A stretch of 11,742 nucleotides of DNA from Spirochaetales bacterium (GTDB lineage Bacteria; Spirochaetota; Spirochaetia; Treponematales; UBA12059), in assembly GCA_016938515.1 (NCBI GenBank), contig JAFGUM010000258.1, forward strand, positions 1-11,742, in the 5' to 3' direction. Positions 1 through 6,571 of the stretch are shown one piece after another (the stretch's first letter is position 1; each line of letters begins with the position of its first letter). The notes under the pieces were generated by a model. It was not told the origin of the DNA and did not search any database. It saw nothing but the letters and a program-made list of their open reading frames with translations. A program made the position numbers and the translations under genes.

Positions 1-63
1 GCGACGGCTCCGGCGGCTTCCGGCGGGCTTTCGAGCGCGCCCGGAGCCAAGGACAAAGCCTGA
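1..63 (+). CDS. Possible C-terminal tail of an upstream gene (alternative reading)
   Basis: Frame 1 is open from base 1 to TGA at 61-63 and encodes an Ala/Gly/Ser/Pro-rich 20-residue tail ending KDKA. Low-complexity tails of this kind are common at protein C-termini. It competes with the frame-3 reading of the zinc-ribbon gene: if this is the end of a real gene, the zinc-ribbon gene would start at the overlapping CTG (60-62). Twenty codons are too few to decide by composition; both frames have GC-rich third positions. Confidence 0.3.
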   Translation, partial: ATAPAASGGLSSAPGAKDKA

Positions 64-383
64 AAACCGGTACAGCTCCGCGGTTTTTCTGCGAGCACTG
101 CGGAGCCGAGGTTGGACGCGACGACAAAGCGTGCCCCGTTTGCGGGCGGTTTTTCTCGGCGGTTCGCTGTCCGCGTTGCGGCTTCTCGGGGCCAGCTTCG
201 CGCTTTTCCGACGGATGCCCAGTATGTGGCTACAGCGAGCCGCCTGACGCGGGGTGGCCAGAATATTCAGACAACGCCGACAGCCGGGGCAAAGCCCTGG
301 CGGATCCCCTGCCCGTGTGGGTGTGGGTGGCCGCCGTGGGCGTGTTGATAGCCGCGATTGTCGCGATCGCGTCAGTTATATGA
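3..383 (+). CDS. Zinc-ribbon protein with C-terminal membrane anchor (5' end uncertain or outside window)
   Basis: The reading frame is open from base 3 to a TGA at 381-383 and has no ATG, GTG or TTG, so the start is either upstream of the window or a CTG at 60. Four CxxC knuckles are visible (CEHC, CPVC, CPRC, CPVC), enough for two zinc-ribbon sites. An acidic/polar linker follows, then a hydrophobic helix (about PVWVWVAAVGVLIAAIVAI) ending at the C-terminus, so the zinc module probably faces the cytoplasm from a tail anchor. The CTG option is attractive: AAGGA at 49-53 lies 6 nt before it, the CTG overlaps a TGA stop in frame 1 (CTGA), and the product (107 aa) would start just ahead of the first knuckle. 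Function is unknown; such modules bind nucleic acid or protein, or are structural. It converges with the cupin gene, with 8 bp between the stops. Confidence 0.7.
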   Translation, partial: DGSGGFRRAFERARSQGQSLKTGTAPRFFCEHCGAEVGRDDKACPVCGRFFSAVRCPRCGFSGPASRFSDGCPVCGYSEPPDAGWPEYSDNADSRGKALADPLPVWVWVAAVGVLIAAIVAIASVI

Positions 384-391
384 GTAGCAGC

Positions 392-922
392 TCAGTCTTG
401 ATCCTTGTACCCGGCGCGCAGCAGCGTTGACTTGCCTCGGGTAAGGTCCAGATCGTAGATGTTGAAGTTCGTTTTGATGTCAAAACCCGGGAGCCGTACC
501 GCGAAATTGAGCGACGCCGACCCTTCCTCTCCCGAGGTGATGCGATGGAACACGCCGGTAGGCCAGACGAGCATGCCAGGGCCATCGTACACGACTTCTC
601 CGTTGTGGATGATCCGCTCTGGTTCTACGATGAACGATTCCATACGGTCGTATTTCTTGGTGTAAATGTCTACGCTTCTGGAACCGTGCAGCACGAGGAG
701 GTTGTCCTCTTGATACGGGTGCATGTACCAGGGGCGATCGACGTCCCCTATCGACCCGGGTGATAGGGCGAAACGCTGGTGTACTACGCGGTCTATGCCT
801 TCTATGTGAGGCAGAAATTCCATGGGCACGATGTCAAACGAGACTCCTTCGGTCCTGCGAAAGGCTTTTAACTCTATGATCCTGTAAAAGCCCTCAACCT
901 CTTCGATTACGTGCTTGGCCAT
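392..922 (-). CDS. Cupin-fold protein, function unknown
   Basis: This 176-aa protein shows the two cupin signatures in relaxed form. Motif 1 is at about residues 66-80 (WYMHPYQEDNLLVLHG, with His68 and Glu72) and motif 2 at about 115-130 (G-x-MLVWPTGVFHRITS, matching PxGxxH, with His126). His68, Glu72 and His126 are the likely metal ligands; the usual first HxH pair is reduced to one His. There is no signal peptide, so it is probably cytoplasmic. GGGAGA (927-932 on the minus strand) precedes the ATG by 4 nt. It is the last gene of the ybjN-like/clpA operon, 21 nt after the clpA stop. Cupins include isomerases, dioxygenases and small-molecule sensors; I cannot assign a substrate. Confidence 0.75.
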   Translation of the reverse strand: MAKHVIEEVEGFYRIIELKAFRRTEGVSFDIVPMEFLPHIEGIDRVVHQRFALSPGSIGDVDRPWYMHPYQEDNLLVLHGSRSVDIYTKKYDRMESFIVEPERIIHNGEVVYDGPGMLVWPTGVFHRITSGEEGSASLNFAVRLPGFDIKTNFNIYDLDLTRGKSTLLRAGYKDQD

Positions 923-936
923 TGGTTCTCCCTTCG

Positions 937-956
937 TGGGGCGTTATAATGCCCCT
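937..956 (-). other. Small GC hairpin between clpA and the cupin gene
   Basis: GGGGC (938-942) and GCCCC (951-955) form a perfect 5-bp stem with an 8-nt AT-rich loop that contains the clpA stop codon. In the minus-strand transcript it sits just upstream of the cupin Shine-Dalgarno sequence. No U-tract follows, so it is not a standard terminator. It could affect RNA processing or coupling, or be chance. Confidence 0.25.
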
Positions 957-3151
957 GCCTCGGGCTGTGATGCCCTGAATTCCAGCGTATCTCCGCGAGC
1001 TGCAACGTCTAGTGTAGTCCCGCGGGCTACCGAGCCAATAATGCCAGAAAGCGGCACGGACACGAGCCGCCTGTACGCCCTCTGAAGATCCCTGACGCCA
1101 AACTCCCTGGAGAAGCCAGCAGCCAGGAGCGAGTCGAGTGCTTCCGGCGAGAAAGAGAGCGTAACGCCGTACTCCCGGAGCAGATTGGCGTTGGCATCCC
1201 TGAGTATGGTGTCCCGGAGGATTACAAGGGCATCATCCCGGTTGAGAGCCCTGAATGGCACAATGGCGTCGAAGCGATTGAGCAGCTCCACGGGAAAAGC
1301 CCTGCGCAAGGCTACCATCGGGGCGCGGGCGTCTGCATCGTCACGCGTATCCGACGAGAAGCCGAGAGCCTGCCCCCCTTCGCCGCCAACGTTGCAGGTC
1401 GCCACTATGGTCAGCGAAGAGAACGACAACGAACGCCCCGTAGCGTCAGTTGCCCTTCCCGCGTCGAGAATCTGCAGGAACAGCCGGTGCACCTGGGGGT
1501 GCGCTTTCTCAAACTCGTCCAGCAGCAGCACACCGCCAGCGCACGATTCTATTGCCCGGGTCAACAACGGCGCGTCGTCGTAGCCGATATACCCCGGGGG
1601 CGCTCCGAGTAGACGAGCCGCGGTATGGGCATCCGAGAACTCGCTCATGTCTATGCGGAACAGGGCGTCGTCGCGCCCGGACAGCGCCCGGGCCAGCCGC
1701 TCAGCCAGAGCGGTCTTGCCAACGCCGGTAGGCCCGGTGAGCAGGAACGCTCCGTCAGGTCTCTCGCTCCGTGGATCGAGACGCATTTTTGCTACGCGTA
1801 CCGCCTGGGCTATGGCGCGCACCGCGCCATCCTGCCTGAGCACATCTCGCGATATTGCGGCTTCCAGGCCAGCCAGGCCGCTGGCTTCGTCGAGGCCAGG
1901 TTCCACGACGACGTTGGCAATATCCTGAACCGCGTCGAGTAGTCGGGCTTCCGCCAGCTCTTTTTCTCCGGAGAACAGCGCCTTGGCCGCCGCCCGGTCC
2001 AGAACGTCGAGGGCCTTATCGGGGAAGCGCTTCATGGGCAGGTACCGCCTCGCGACCTCTACCGATCGAGCGCGCACCGCTTCGGAAATGGATACGCCAA
2101 AGTGGGCTTCGAGGCGAGGCGCGACGCCGGAGACGATGCGAGCGAGCGCTGCCTGGTCTGGCTCTTTGATCAACACGGTCTGGAAGCGCCTGAGCAGGGC
2201 GGAATCTTTCTCGAGGTACCGCGTATAGTCGCTCGCCGTCGTCGCTCCGATGCAGCGGATCTTTCCTGAGGACAGGGCGGGTTTGAGTACCTCCGAGATG
2301 GGGTTGTTGGCAAAAGCCGGCACTATCTGATGTATCTCGTCTATGAACAGAAAGGCGTCTGGCAACTCTGAAGCCGCCTCGACGAGCTGGTTTACGTTTT
2401 CTTCGAGTGCCCCGTGCAGCGTTGTTCCGGCGAGCAGCTCTGATACGCGAACCTCGAAGATGCGCGCGGAGGCGAGGCGTTTTGGTACTGCCCCGGCCTT
2501 GATCCGCATGGCGAGTCCCTGAACCAGGGCGGTCTTTCCGACACCGCTTTCGCCGATGATGAGCGGGTTGGGTTTCCAGTACTTGAGCAGTACCGACGTC
2601 AACGCGTCGAGCTCTTCATCGCGACCGAAGATCGGGAAATCCGCGTCGGGGCCCGTCAGCTCGTCGCCAAATCGCAGCAAGGCTTCTACCGCCTCGCTTG
2701 AGCGCGTCCTCGGCCCCATGTCAGGAAGATCTATCTCGTCTTCCGGGATAGAAAGAGCTGGTGCGGCTTCCAGCCGGAAGAAGGGTGCCAGTTCCTTCTT
2801 GATTGTAGGCCAGGCGGCTTTGATGAGGTGCGCGGGTTCAACCTTGGCATCGCCCGCAAGAGCTTCCGCTTTGTCCAGAATGGAGCGAAACTCGCCTGAA
2901 ATCTTGATGGGGCCGTCTATCTCCCTGGGGACGCTCGACTCGATGCGGTTGTTGAGCGATTTGACGAGTTCGACGTCTATTACGGCGTTGTTGTTTTTTG
3001 CTATGGCGATAATATCTGGCAGGTCGAACAGCACCAGGGCTTCGGCGAGATCCCGGTAGCCTGTTTCACCCACCGCGCCGCGCAACGCTATGTCCTGGGT
3101 TTTTACGAGGACGCTGAGCGCGCTTTCGGAATATTTGTCGTATCTCGACAT
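944..3151 (-). CDS. clpA: ClpA-type AAA+ unfoldase, ATPase subunit of Clp protease
   Basis: An HSP100 hexamer that unfolds proteins and feeds them to ClpP (735 aa; E. coli ClpA is 758). The N-terminal ~150 residues are a divergent Clp-N region. D1 has Walker A GESGVGKT (200-207), Walker B FLFIDEIH (267-274) and Arg finger R321/R322. D2 has Walker A GPTGVGKT (473-480), Walker B with D545/E546, pore loop GYIGY (520-524), Arg finger in LNRFD (R626) and sensor 2 GVRD (R687). D1 and D2 are joined without the long coiled-coil insertion of ClpB, and LGF at 596-598 sits where ClpA/ClpX carry the ClpP-docking tripeptide, so a ClpP partner is expected. The D1 pore loop reads TLHG instead of the family KYRG. 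Start: ATG at 3149-3151, with GAGGAG 5 nt upstream; the in-frame GTG at 3155-3157 overlaps that site and is less likely. The ybjN-like stop lies 2 nt upstream. Confidence 0.92.
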   Translation of the reverse strand: MSRYDKYSESALSVLVKTQDIALRGAVGETGYRDLAEALVLFDLPDIIAIAKNNNAVIDVELVKSLNNRIESSVPREIDGPIKISGEFRSILDKAEALAGDAKVEPAHLIKAAWPTIKKELAPFFRLEAAPALSIPEDEIDLPDMGPRTRSSEAVEALLRFGDELTGPDADFPIFGRDEELDALTSVLLKYWKPNPLIIGESGVGKTALVQGLAMRIKAGAVPKRLASARIFEVRVSELLAGTTLHGALEENVNQLVEAASELPDAFLFIDEIHQIVPAFANNPISEVLKPALSSGKIRCIGATTASDYTRYLEKDSALLRRFQTVLIKEPDQAALARIVSGVAPRLEAHFGVSISEAVRARSVEVARRYLPMKRFPDKALDVLDRAAAKALFSGEKELAEARLLDAVQDIANVVVEPGLDEASGLAGLEAAISRDVLRQDGAVRAIAQAVRVAKMRLDPRSERPDGAFLLTGPTGVGKTALAERLARALSGRDDALFRIDMSEFSDAHTAARLLGAPPGYIGYDDAPLLTRAIESCAGGVLLLDEFEKAHPQVHRLFLQILDAGRATDATGRSLSFSSLTIVATCNVGGEGGQALGFSSDTRDDADARAPMVALRRAFPVELLNRFDAIVPFRALNRDDALVILRDTILRDANANLLREYGVTLSFSPEALDSLLAAGFSREFGVRDLQRAYRRLVSVPLSGIIGSVARGTTLDVAARGDTLEFRASQPEAGAL

Positions 3152-3153
3152 GC

Positions 3154-3720
3154 TCACTCCTCGAATCTGATAACGCCTGGAGCTTCCGCCGCCAGCGTGA
3201 TCCTGTCAATACCGGCCGCGCGCAGGATGCGATCAGCCTTGCGTATATTGTCGGCGGCTTCTTCCGCGTCGTCCAGGGAGGCGGTAGCGCCCGCTATGGC
3301 CGTAGCGATGGCTTCGTGATACTCGTCTATGATCTGTACGAGGCCGTTGAGGCACCTAAGAAACTGCTTGGGTGTAAGCGTCGCGTCCTCAAGCGGAAAC
3401 TCGACTATGGCCCGTATTTCTCCGTCCCGTTCATCGTACTCGTACTTGATAAGCTTGGAACGCCAGCACACGCCGAGCAGGATTCTAAACACCTCCGAGG
3501 CGTTTGGCCCGTCGGGCGGATAGTGGTAGAGGTTTGGCGCCATAAGCTTAAAATATTCGCCATTTTCTTCTATGCGGGCAATAATGAAGACGCTGGGGTC
3601 CCCCTCCTGATCCCGGTACAGGTCGGTAGCAAAGCTCGTGCGTATGTAGTCGTCGTGCAGGCTGAATTTCAATCCTTCTGCGACCATGTACGACTCAAGT
3701 GTAGACAGCGTTATTGCCAC
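3154..3720 (-). CDS. YbjN-like protein (type III secretion chaperone-like fold)
   Basis: An acidic 188-aa cytoplasmic protein without signal peptide or membrane segment. The central part reads like the YbjN family: an apolar strand followed by LMAPNLYHYP, a helix containing FRILLGVCWRSKLIKYEYD, an acidic turn, then IVEFPLEDATLTPKQFLRCL and a helix. The C-terminal third is a predicted helix rich in Ala/Asp/Glu, then a short strand. YbjN proteins have been described as regulators or chaperone-like factors without catalytic activity, so a precise role cannot be given. The GTG start is chosen because AGGAG (3729-3733, minus strand) lies 8 nt upstream; the later in-frame ATG (residue 12) has no such site. 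It leads the operon and abuts clpA, so it might act as an adaptor for that unfoldase (inference). Confidence 0.65.
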   Translation of the reverse strand: MAITLSTLESYMVAEGLKFSLHDDYIRTSFATDLYRDQEGDPSVFIIARIEENGEYFKLMAPNLYHYPPDGPNASEVFRILLGVCWRSKLIKYEYDERDGEIRAIVEFPLEDATLTPKQFLRCLNGLVQIIDEYHEAIATAIAGATASLDDAEEAADNIRKADRILRAAGIDRITLAAEAPGVIRFEE

Positions 3721-3752
3721 GCGGCATTCTCCTGCTTCTTATCAGACTCTAC

Positions 3753-3773
3753 GTATAGTATACAGAACTATAC
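3753..3773. repeat. 7-bp inverted repeat in divergent region, possible operator
   Basis: GTATAGT (3753-3759) and ACTATAC (3767-3773) are exact reverse complements separated by 7 bp. The 21-bp element overlaps the candidate -10 of the minus-strand operon and is followed by the palindrome TACCGGTA (3771-3778). Geometry fits a dimeric regulator. The region 3721-3879 holds no gene and is AT-richer than its surroundings; three GGTAC copies (3775, 3787, 3811) also occur. Confidence 0.35.
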
Positions 3774-3785
3774 CGGTACGATGAA
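3757..3785 (-). promoter_or_regulatory. Candidate promoter of the ybjN-like/clpA/cupin operon
   Basis: On the minus strand TATACT (3757-3762) is a 5/6 match to a -10 box, with TTCATC (3780-3785, 3/6) as a weak -35 at 17-bp spacing. A start near 3750 would leave a leader of about 30 nt carrying the strong Shine-Dalgarno sequence of the first gene. Confidence 0.4.
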
Positions 3786-3844
3786 GGGTACAATTAAAAT
3801 ATCAGCATTTGGTACCATGCCAGCACCGTTGCCATTTCGTCTGC

Positions 3845-3873
3845 TTGTACGATATGACGTGCGCCGGCATACT
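3845..3873 (+). promoter_or_regulatory. Weak candidate promoter of the nucleotidyltransferase gene
   Basis: TTGTAC (3845-3850, 3/6) and CATACT (3868-3873, 4/6) are 17 bp apart, and the -10 ends 6 nt before the chosen ATG at 3880. There is no Shine-Dalgarno sequence. It is the weakest member of the leaderless-type set in this window. Confidence 0.3.
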
Positions 3874-3879
3874 GTACGC

Positions 3880-4515
3880 ATGTCCACTGCACTGCTACCA
3901 CGCGTTGCTACGCACTGTGTTATTCCCGCCGCGGGTCGTTCGTCTCGCATGGGCGCCTGGAAACCCATGATGCCGTGGGGCAGTACCACCGTATGCGGAA
4001 CCGTAGTAGACGCGGTGCTCGCGGCTGGGCTGATTCCCCTCGTCGTCGCAGGGTATCGCGCCGAAGAGCTGACGGCGTGGTTTTCTGCCCGACCGGAGGT
4101 CGTCGTGGTTCAGAATCCCGCGTGGGAACGAGGGATGCTCGGCTCCATCAGGGTAGGTGTCGAGGCCGCAATGGGACCACTGGCGGACTCCGGGGGCTTT
4201 CCCGCCGGTGTTTTCGTGGCGCTTGCCGATATGCCCCGCGTGCCGGTGCGATCATTCGCGGCTCTGGCGAGGGTCGCCTCTGCGCAAGATCCGACGCACA
4301 ACCGCGTGGTATTCGCCTCGCGTGACGGCCAACTGGGTCACCCCGTGTGGATACCCCGCGTCTTTTTTGCGGGACTCGCGTCTCTGGACCCGGACGCCCG
4401 ACTGAGAAACCATCTCCTGGAACTACCCTGGGTATCAGCCGAAGTGGACGATGACGGCATTTTTGTTGATATCGATACCCCCGACGCGTACGAGGCTCAA
4501 AGCTTGCGGGGCTAG
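3880..4515 (+). CDS. MocA/MobA-like nucleotidyltransferase
   Basis: A 211-aa single-domain enzyme of the GT-A fold that transfers a nucleotide to a phosphorylated acceptor; MocA makes molybdopterin cytosine dinucleotide and MobA the guanine form. Visible motifs: nucleotide-binding loop PAAGRSSRMGAWK (16-28, with R23 and K28), the metal-binding ADMP (116-119), GHPVWIP (153-159) and the C-terminal VDIDTPDAY (196-204). GHPV followed by DIDTP is typical of MocA-like proteins. The start at 3880 gives a normal N-terminus; the frame stays open upstream, but those codons lie in the intergenic region and antisense to the ybjN-like gene. In-frame ATGs at 3781 and 3817 also lack a ribosome site. The stop is 24 bp before the transporter binding-protein gene. 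The nucleotide and acceptor cannot be fixed from sequence; sugar-phosphate or other cofactor nucleotidylation remains possible. Confidence 0.75.
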   Translation: MSTALLPRVATHCVIPAAGRSSRMGAWKPMMPWGSTTVCGTVVDAVLAAGLIPLVVAGYRAEELTAWFSARPEVVVVQNPAWERGMLGSIRVGVEAAMGPLADSGGFPAGVFVALADMPRVPVRSFAALARVASAQDPTHNRVVFASRDGQLGHPVWIPRVFFAGLASLDPDARLRNHLLELPWVSAEVDDDGIFVDIDTPDAYEAQSLRG

Positions 4516-4532
4516 CGCGCGTGTGCTACGAT
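4504..4532 (+). promoter_or_regulatory. Candidate promoter of the metal-chelate importer operon
   Basis: TTGCGG (4504-4509) and TACGAT (4527-4532) are spaced 17 bp, and TGC before the -10 gives an extended -10. The hexamer ends 7 nt before the ATG at 4540, so transcription would start at or next to the start codon. The -35 lies in the last codons of the nucleotidyltransferase gene. No room remains for a riboswitch in a leader. Confidence 0.45.
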
Positions 4533-4539
4533 CGCATTC

Positions 4540-5550
4540 ATGAAAAGACACACAATTATTCTCGCGGCGGCTCTCGTAGCGGTCGCTTCGCCGCTATTGG
4601 CGCAGGTTCCTTCCCGGGTAGTTATGGGTGGCAAGGCGGTAACTATGGTTGCCGACGTCGTATACGCATTTCCGAGTGCGAGGTCTCGCGTCGTGGCAGT
4701 GGGGGGGACAGACCAGGGGCTCGGAGTTTTCCTGGGCGCGGTGCACCCGGGATTTTCGAGCTTGCCTCCCTTTGACAGGCAAGCAGGCATAGAAGCCTAC
4801 GCGGCGTTCAATCCAGACCTCGTCATTCTCAAGTCCAGTCTTAAAAAAAGCCTGGGAACCGGGCTTGAAACGCTGGGAATACAGACGGCGTACCTGTCCC
4901 TGGAGACTCCGGAAGACTATTACAAAGACCTTGCCGCCGTCGGCCGGGTCTTTGGCGATAGCGCCAGGGCTGCTCTGCTCGTATCGTATTATCGTGGTGT
5001 GGTTGAAACGGCCGCTACAGCCGCGGCTACGGCGCTCCGTACCGGGGTAGCCCGGAAACCCCGCGTATTGCTCGCGCAAGCCGCGGGAGATGGTTTTGAA
5101 GTGCCGCCGGACGGCTGGATGCAGAGCCTGCTCGTTGAACTGGCCGGGGGTATCCCCGTATGGAAAGGCGCCAATCCCGCGGGCGGCTGGGCCAAAATAG
5201 GGCCTGAGCAGATAGCGGCGTGGGATCCTGACGTCTTTATCGTGGTTTCGTACAGGGAGCCGGCTACGGCCGTTGCGGCCAGAACAGCCGCCGATTCTCG
5301 CTACGCTGGCCTCAGGGCGGCTAAAAACGGTACGCTCGTCGGTTTTGCCCAGGATTTTTTATCTTGGGATCAGCCCGATACCCGCTGGGGGCTCGGTCTC
5401 CTGTGGCTGAGCAATCTTCTGTACCCCGGGGCCATACCAGGCTACTCGGCTGAAGCTGAAGCTCGGCGCTTTTTTCAGCTGTTCTACGACCTTGACGCGG
5501 CGTCTTTTGACGCGAACGTACGGCCCCGCTTGCGCGGCATCTCACGTTGA
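4540..5550 (+). CDS. Periplasmic metal-chelate-binding protein of an ABC importer (BtuF/FepB/MolA-like)
   Basis: A 336-aa exported binding protein. Residues 1-21 form a signal peptide (basic MKRH, hydrophobic core, cleavage near LLA/Q); there is no lipobox Cys, so it should be soluble in the periplasm. Two lobes of the class III binding-protein fold are suggested by the N-terminal strand RVVAVGG (50-56), the PDLVILKSS segment (92-100), a long linking helix, then PRVLLAQAAG (174-183) and DPDVFIVVS (229-237). SWDQPDTRWGLGLLWLSNLLYP (275-296) is the C-terminal signature of iron-chelate/molybdate-type members. The ligand is not identifiable; MolA-type molybdate/tungstate, ferric siderophore, heme and cobamide are all possible. 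It opens a three-gene transporter operon and its stop overlaps the permease start. No Shine-Dalgarno precedes the ATG. Confidence 0.85.
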   Translation: MKRHTIILAAALVAVASPLLAQVPSRVVMGGKAVTMVADVVYAFPSARSRVVAVGGTDQGLGVFLGAVHPGFSSLPPFDRQAGIEAYAAFNPDLVILKSSLKKSLGTGLETLGIQTAYLSLETPEDYYKDLAAVGRVFGDSARAALLVSYYRGVVETAATAAATALRTGVARKPRVLLAQAAGDGFEVPPDGWMQSLLVELAGGIPVWKGANPAGGWAKIGPEQIAAWDPDVFIVVSYREPATAVAARTAADSRYAGLRAAKNGTLVGFAQDFLSWDQPDTRWGLGLLWLSNLLYPGAIPGYSAEAEARRFFQLFYDLDAASFDANVRPRLRGISR

Positions 5551-6569
5551 TAATAACGGCACGGCAGCGTGTGCCGGCAGATCGTAGAGGCGTACGCAGG
5601 ATAGCCGTAGCCGTAGTACTGCTCGCCCTTGTATCTGGCGCATCTCTTTTGTTCGGGCGGTATCCGGCACCAGGATTCATACATCCCCGGACGCTCTTTG
5701 ATGATCCACTGGCGTTCAGGGTCATGGTGATGATACGGCTGCCGCGGGTGATAGGCGCCTTGCTCCTTGGGGCGACCCTCGGGGCATCGGGCGCCGCCTT
5801 GCAGTACGTGTTCGCCAACCCGCTCGTTGACGCTGGCTTTCTGGGCGTTTCCCAGGGTGCTTCATTCGGCGCCGCGCTCGCGCTGGTGCTGGGAGGAGGC
5901 GCGTCGGCACTGTTTGGTTCGGCTTTTGGTTTCGCGCTGCTCGCGCTGGCAATGTCGGTGACGATGGCGAGTCGCATACGGTTCGGCGGTGCCGTGCTCA
6001 GGCTCATCCTGTCTGGCATGGCAGTGTCGGCGTTCTTTTCTGCGCTCGTCGCCCTGCTCAAGTACGGTGCCGATCCCCTCTCTACGCTGCCGGAGATAAC
6101 CTACTGGCTGATGGGCGGCCTGTCCGGTACGAGCTGGAAGACGCTGATGGTAACGTCACCGCTGGCCCTGCTCTCTGTGGCCACGTTGATTTCGCTGCGC
6201 TGGCGTACCGCACTCCTGTCACTGGACGAGGCGACAGCTTCTTCTCTGGGTGCCAGGCCCAGGCTAGAACGCTCCATTGTACTCGCCGCAGCGGCCGCCG
6301 GGGTAGCCGCCGTTACGGCTATGGCGGGTGTCGTTGCCTGGGTCGGGCTCATCGTACCCCATTTGGCACGGATAGCCCTCGGGGGAGAAGGATCACCCGC
6401 CGTTCCGGGCGCCGCGGTACTTGGGGCCGGCTTTGTGGTGCTGTGCGACGCTGTGTCACGCGGATTGTTTCCGGGGGAGCTGCCGCTCGGTGTTACCACG
6501 TCGCTCATAGGCACCGCGGCATTCTTCGCGTTGCTGGCAAGCCGCCGCGTCAACGTGGAACGGGGGTAA
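5547..6569 (+). CDS. FecCD/BtuC-family permease
   Basis: A 340-aa inner-membrane subunit of a type II ABC importer, normal length for the family, with multiple apolar helices. Family motifs in order: RLPR (64-67), the region at 79-105 with SGAALQ, NPL and GFLGVSQGA, the cytoplasmic coupling region LDEATASSLGAR (226-237), WVGLIVPHLAR (265-275), DAVSR (301-305) and ELPLGV (311-316) before the last helix. It should dimerise, dock the binding protein outside and bind the ATPase inside. The TTG start (5547-5549) overlaps the upstream TGA (TTGA), which suggests coupled translation; there is no clear ribosome site. A GTG at 5571 is the next option. The ATPase gene begins 2 nt after its stop. Confidence 0.9.
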   Translation: MIITARQRVPADRRGVRRIAVAVVLLALVSGASLLFGRYPAPGFIHPRTLFDDPLAFRVMVMIRLPRVIGALLLGATLGASGAALQYVFANPLVDAGFLGVSQGASFGAALALVLGGGASALFGSAFGFALLALAMSVTMASRIRFGGAVLRLILSGMAVSAFFSALVALLKYGADPLSTLPEITYWLMGGLSGTSWKTLMVTSPLALLSVATLISLRWRTALLSLDEATASSLGARPRLERSIVLAAAAAGVAAVTAMAGVVAWVGLIVPHLARIALGGEGSPAVPGAAVLGAGFVVLCDAVSRGLFPGELPLGVTTSLIGTAAFFALLASRRVNVERG

Positions 6570-6571
6570 AC

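Noticed and set aside
112..348. Plus-strand open frame of 78 codons starting at 112
   Set aside because: Overlaps the zinc-ribbon frame, which has four regularly spaced CxxC motifs and a membrane helix; the alternative shows no recognisable features.
362..371. Palindrome CGCGATCGCG near the end of the zinc-ribbon gene
   Set aside because: Inside the coding sequence for the membrane helix; a 10-bp palindrome is expected by chance in GC-rich DNA and there is no U-tract for a terminator.
3316..3879. Upstream extension of the nucleotidyltransferase reading frame (to 3316)
   Set aside because: It lies antisense to the ybjN-like gene and then in the AT-rich intergenic region; the translated stretch does not resemble the family, whose N-terminus fits the ATG at 3880.
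4516..4539. Cobalamin or molybdenum riboswitch ahead of the importer operon
   Set aside because: Only 24 bp separate the genes and the candidate promoter fills them, so there is no room for a structured leader.
5321..6061. Long minus-strand open frame of 246 codons opposite the transporter genes
   Set aside because: Ala/Ser/Pro/Arg-rich shadow of the binding-protein and permease genes, which have full family motifs on the plus strand.
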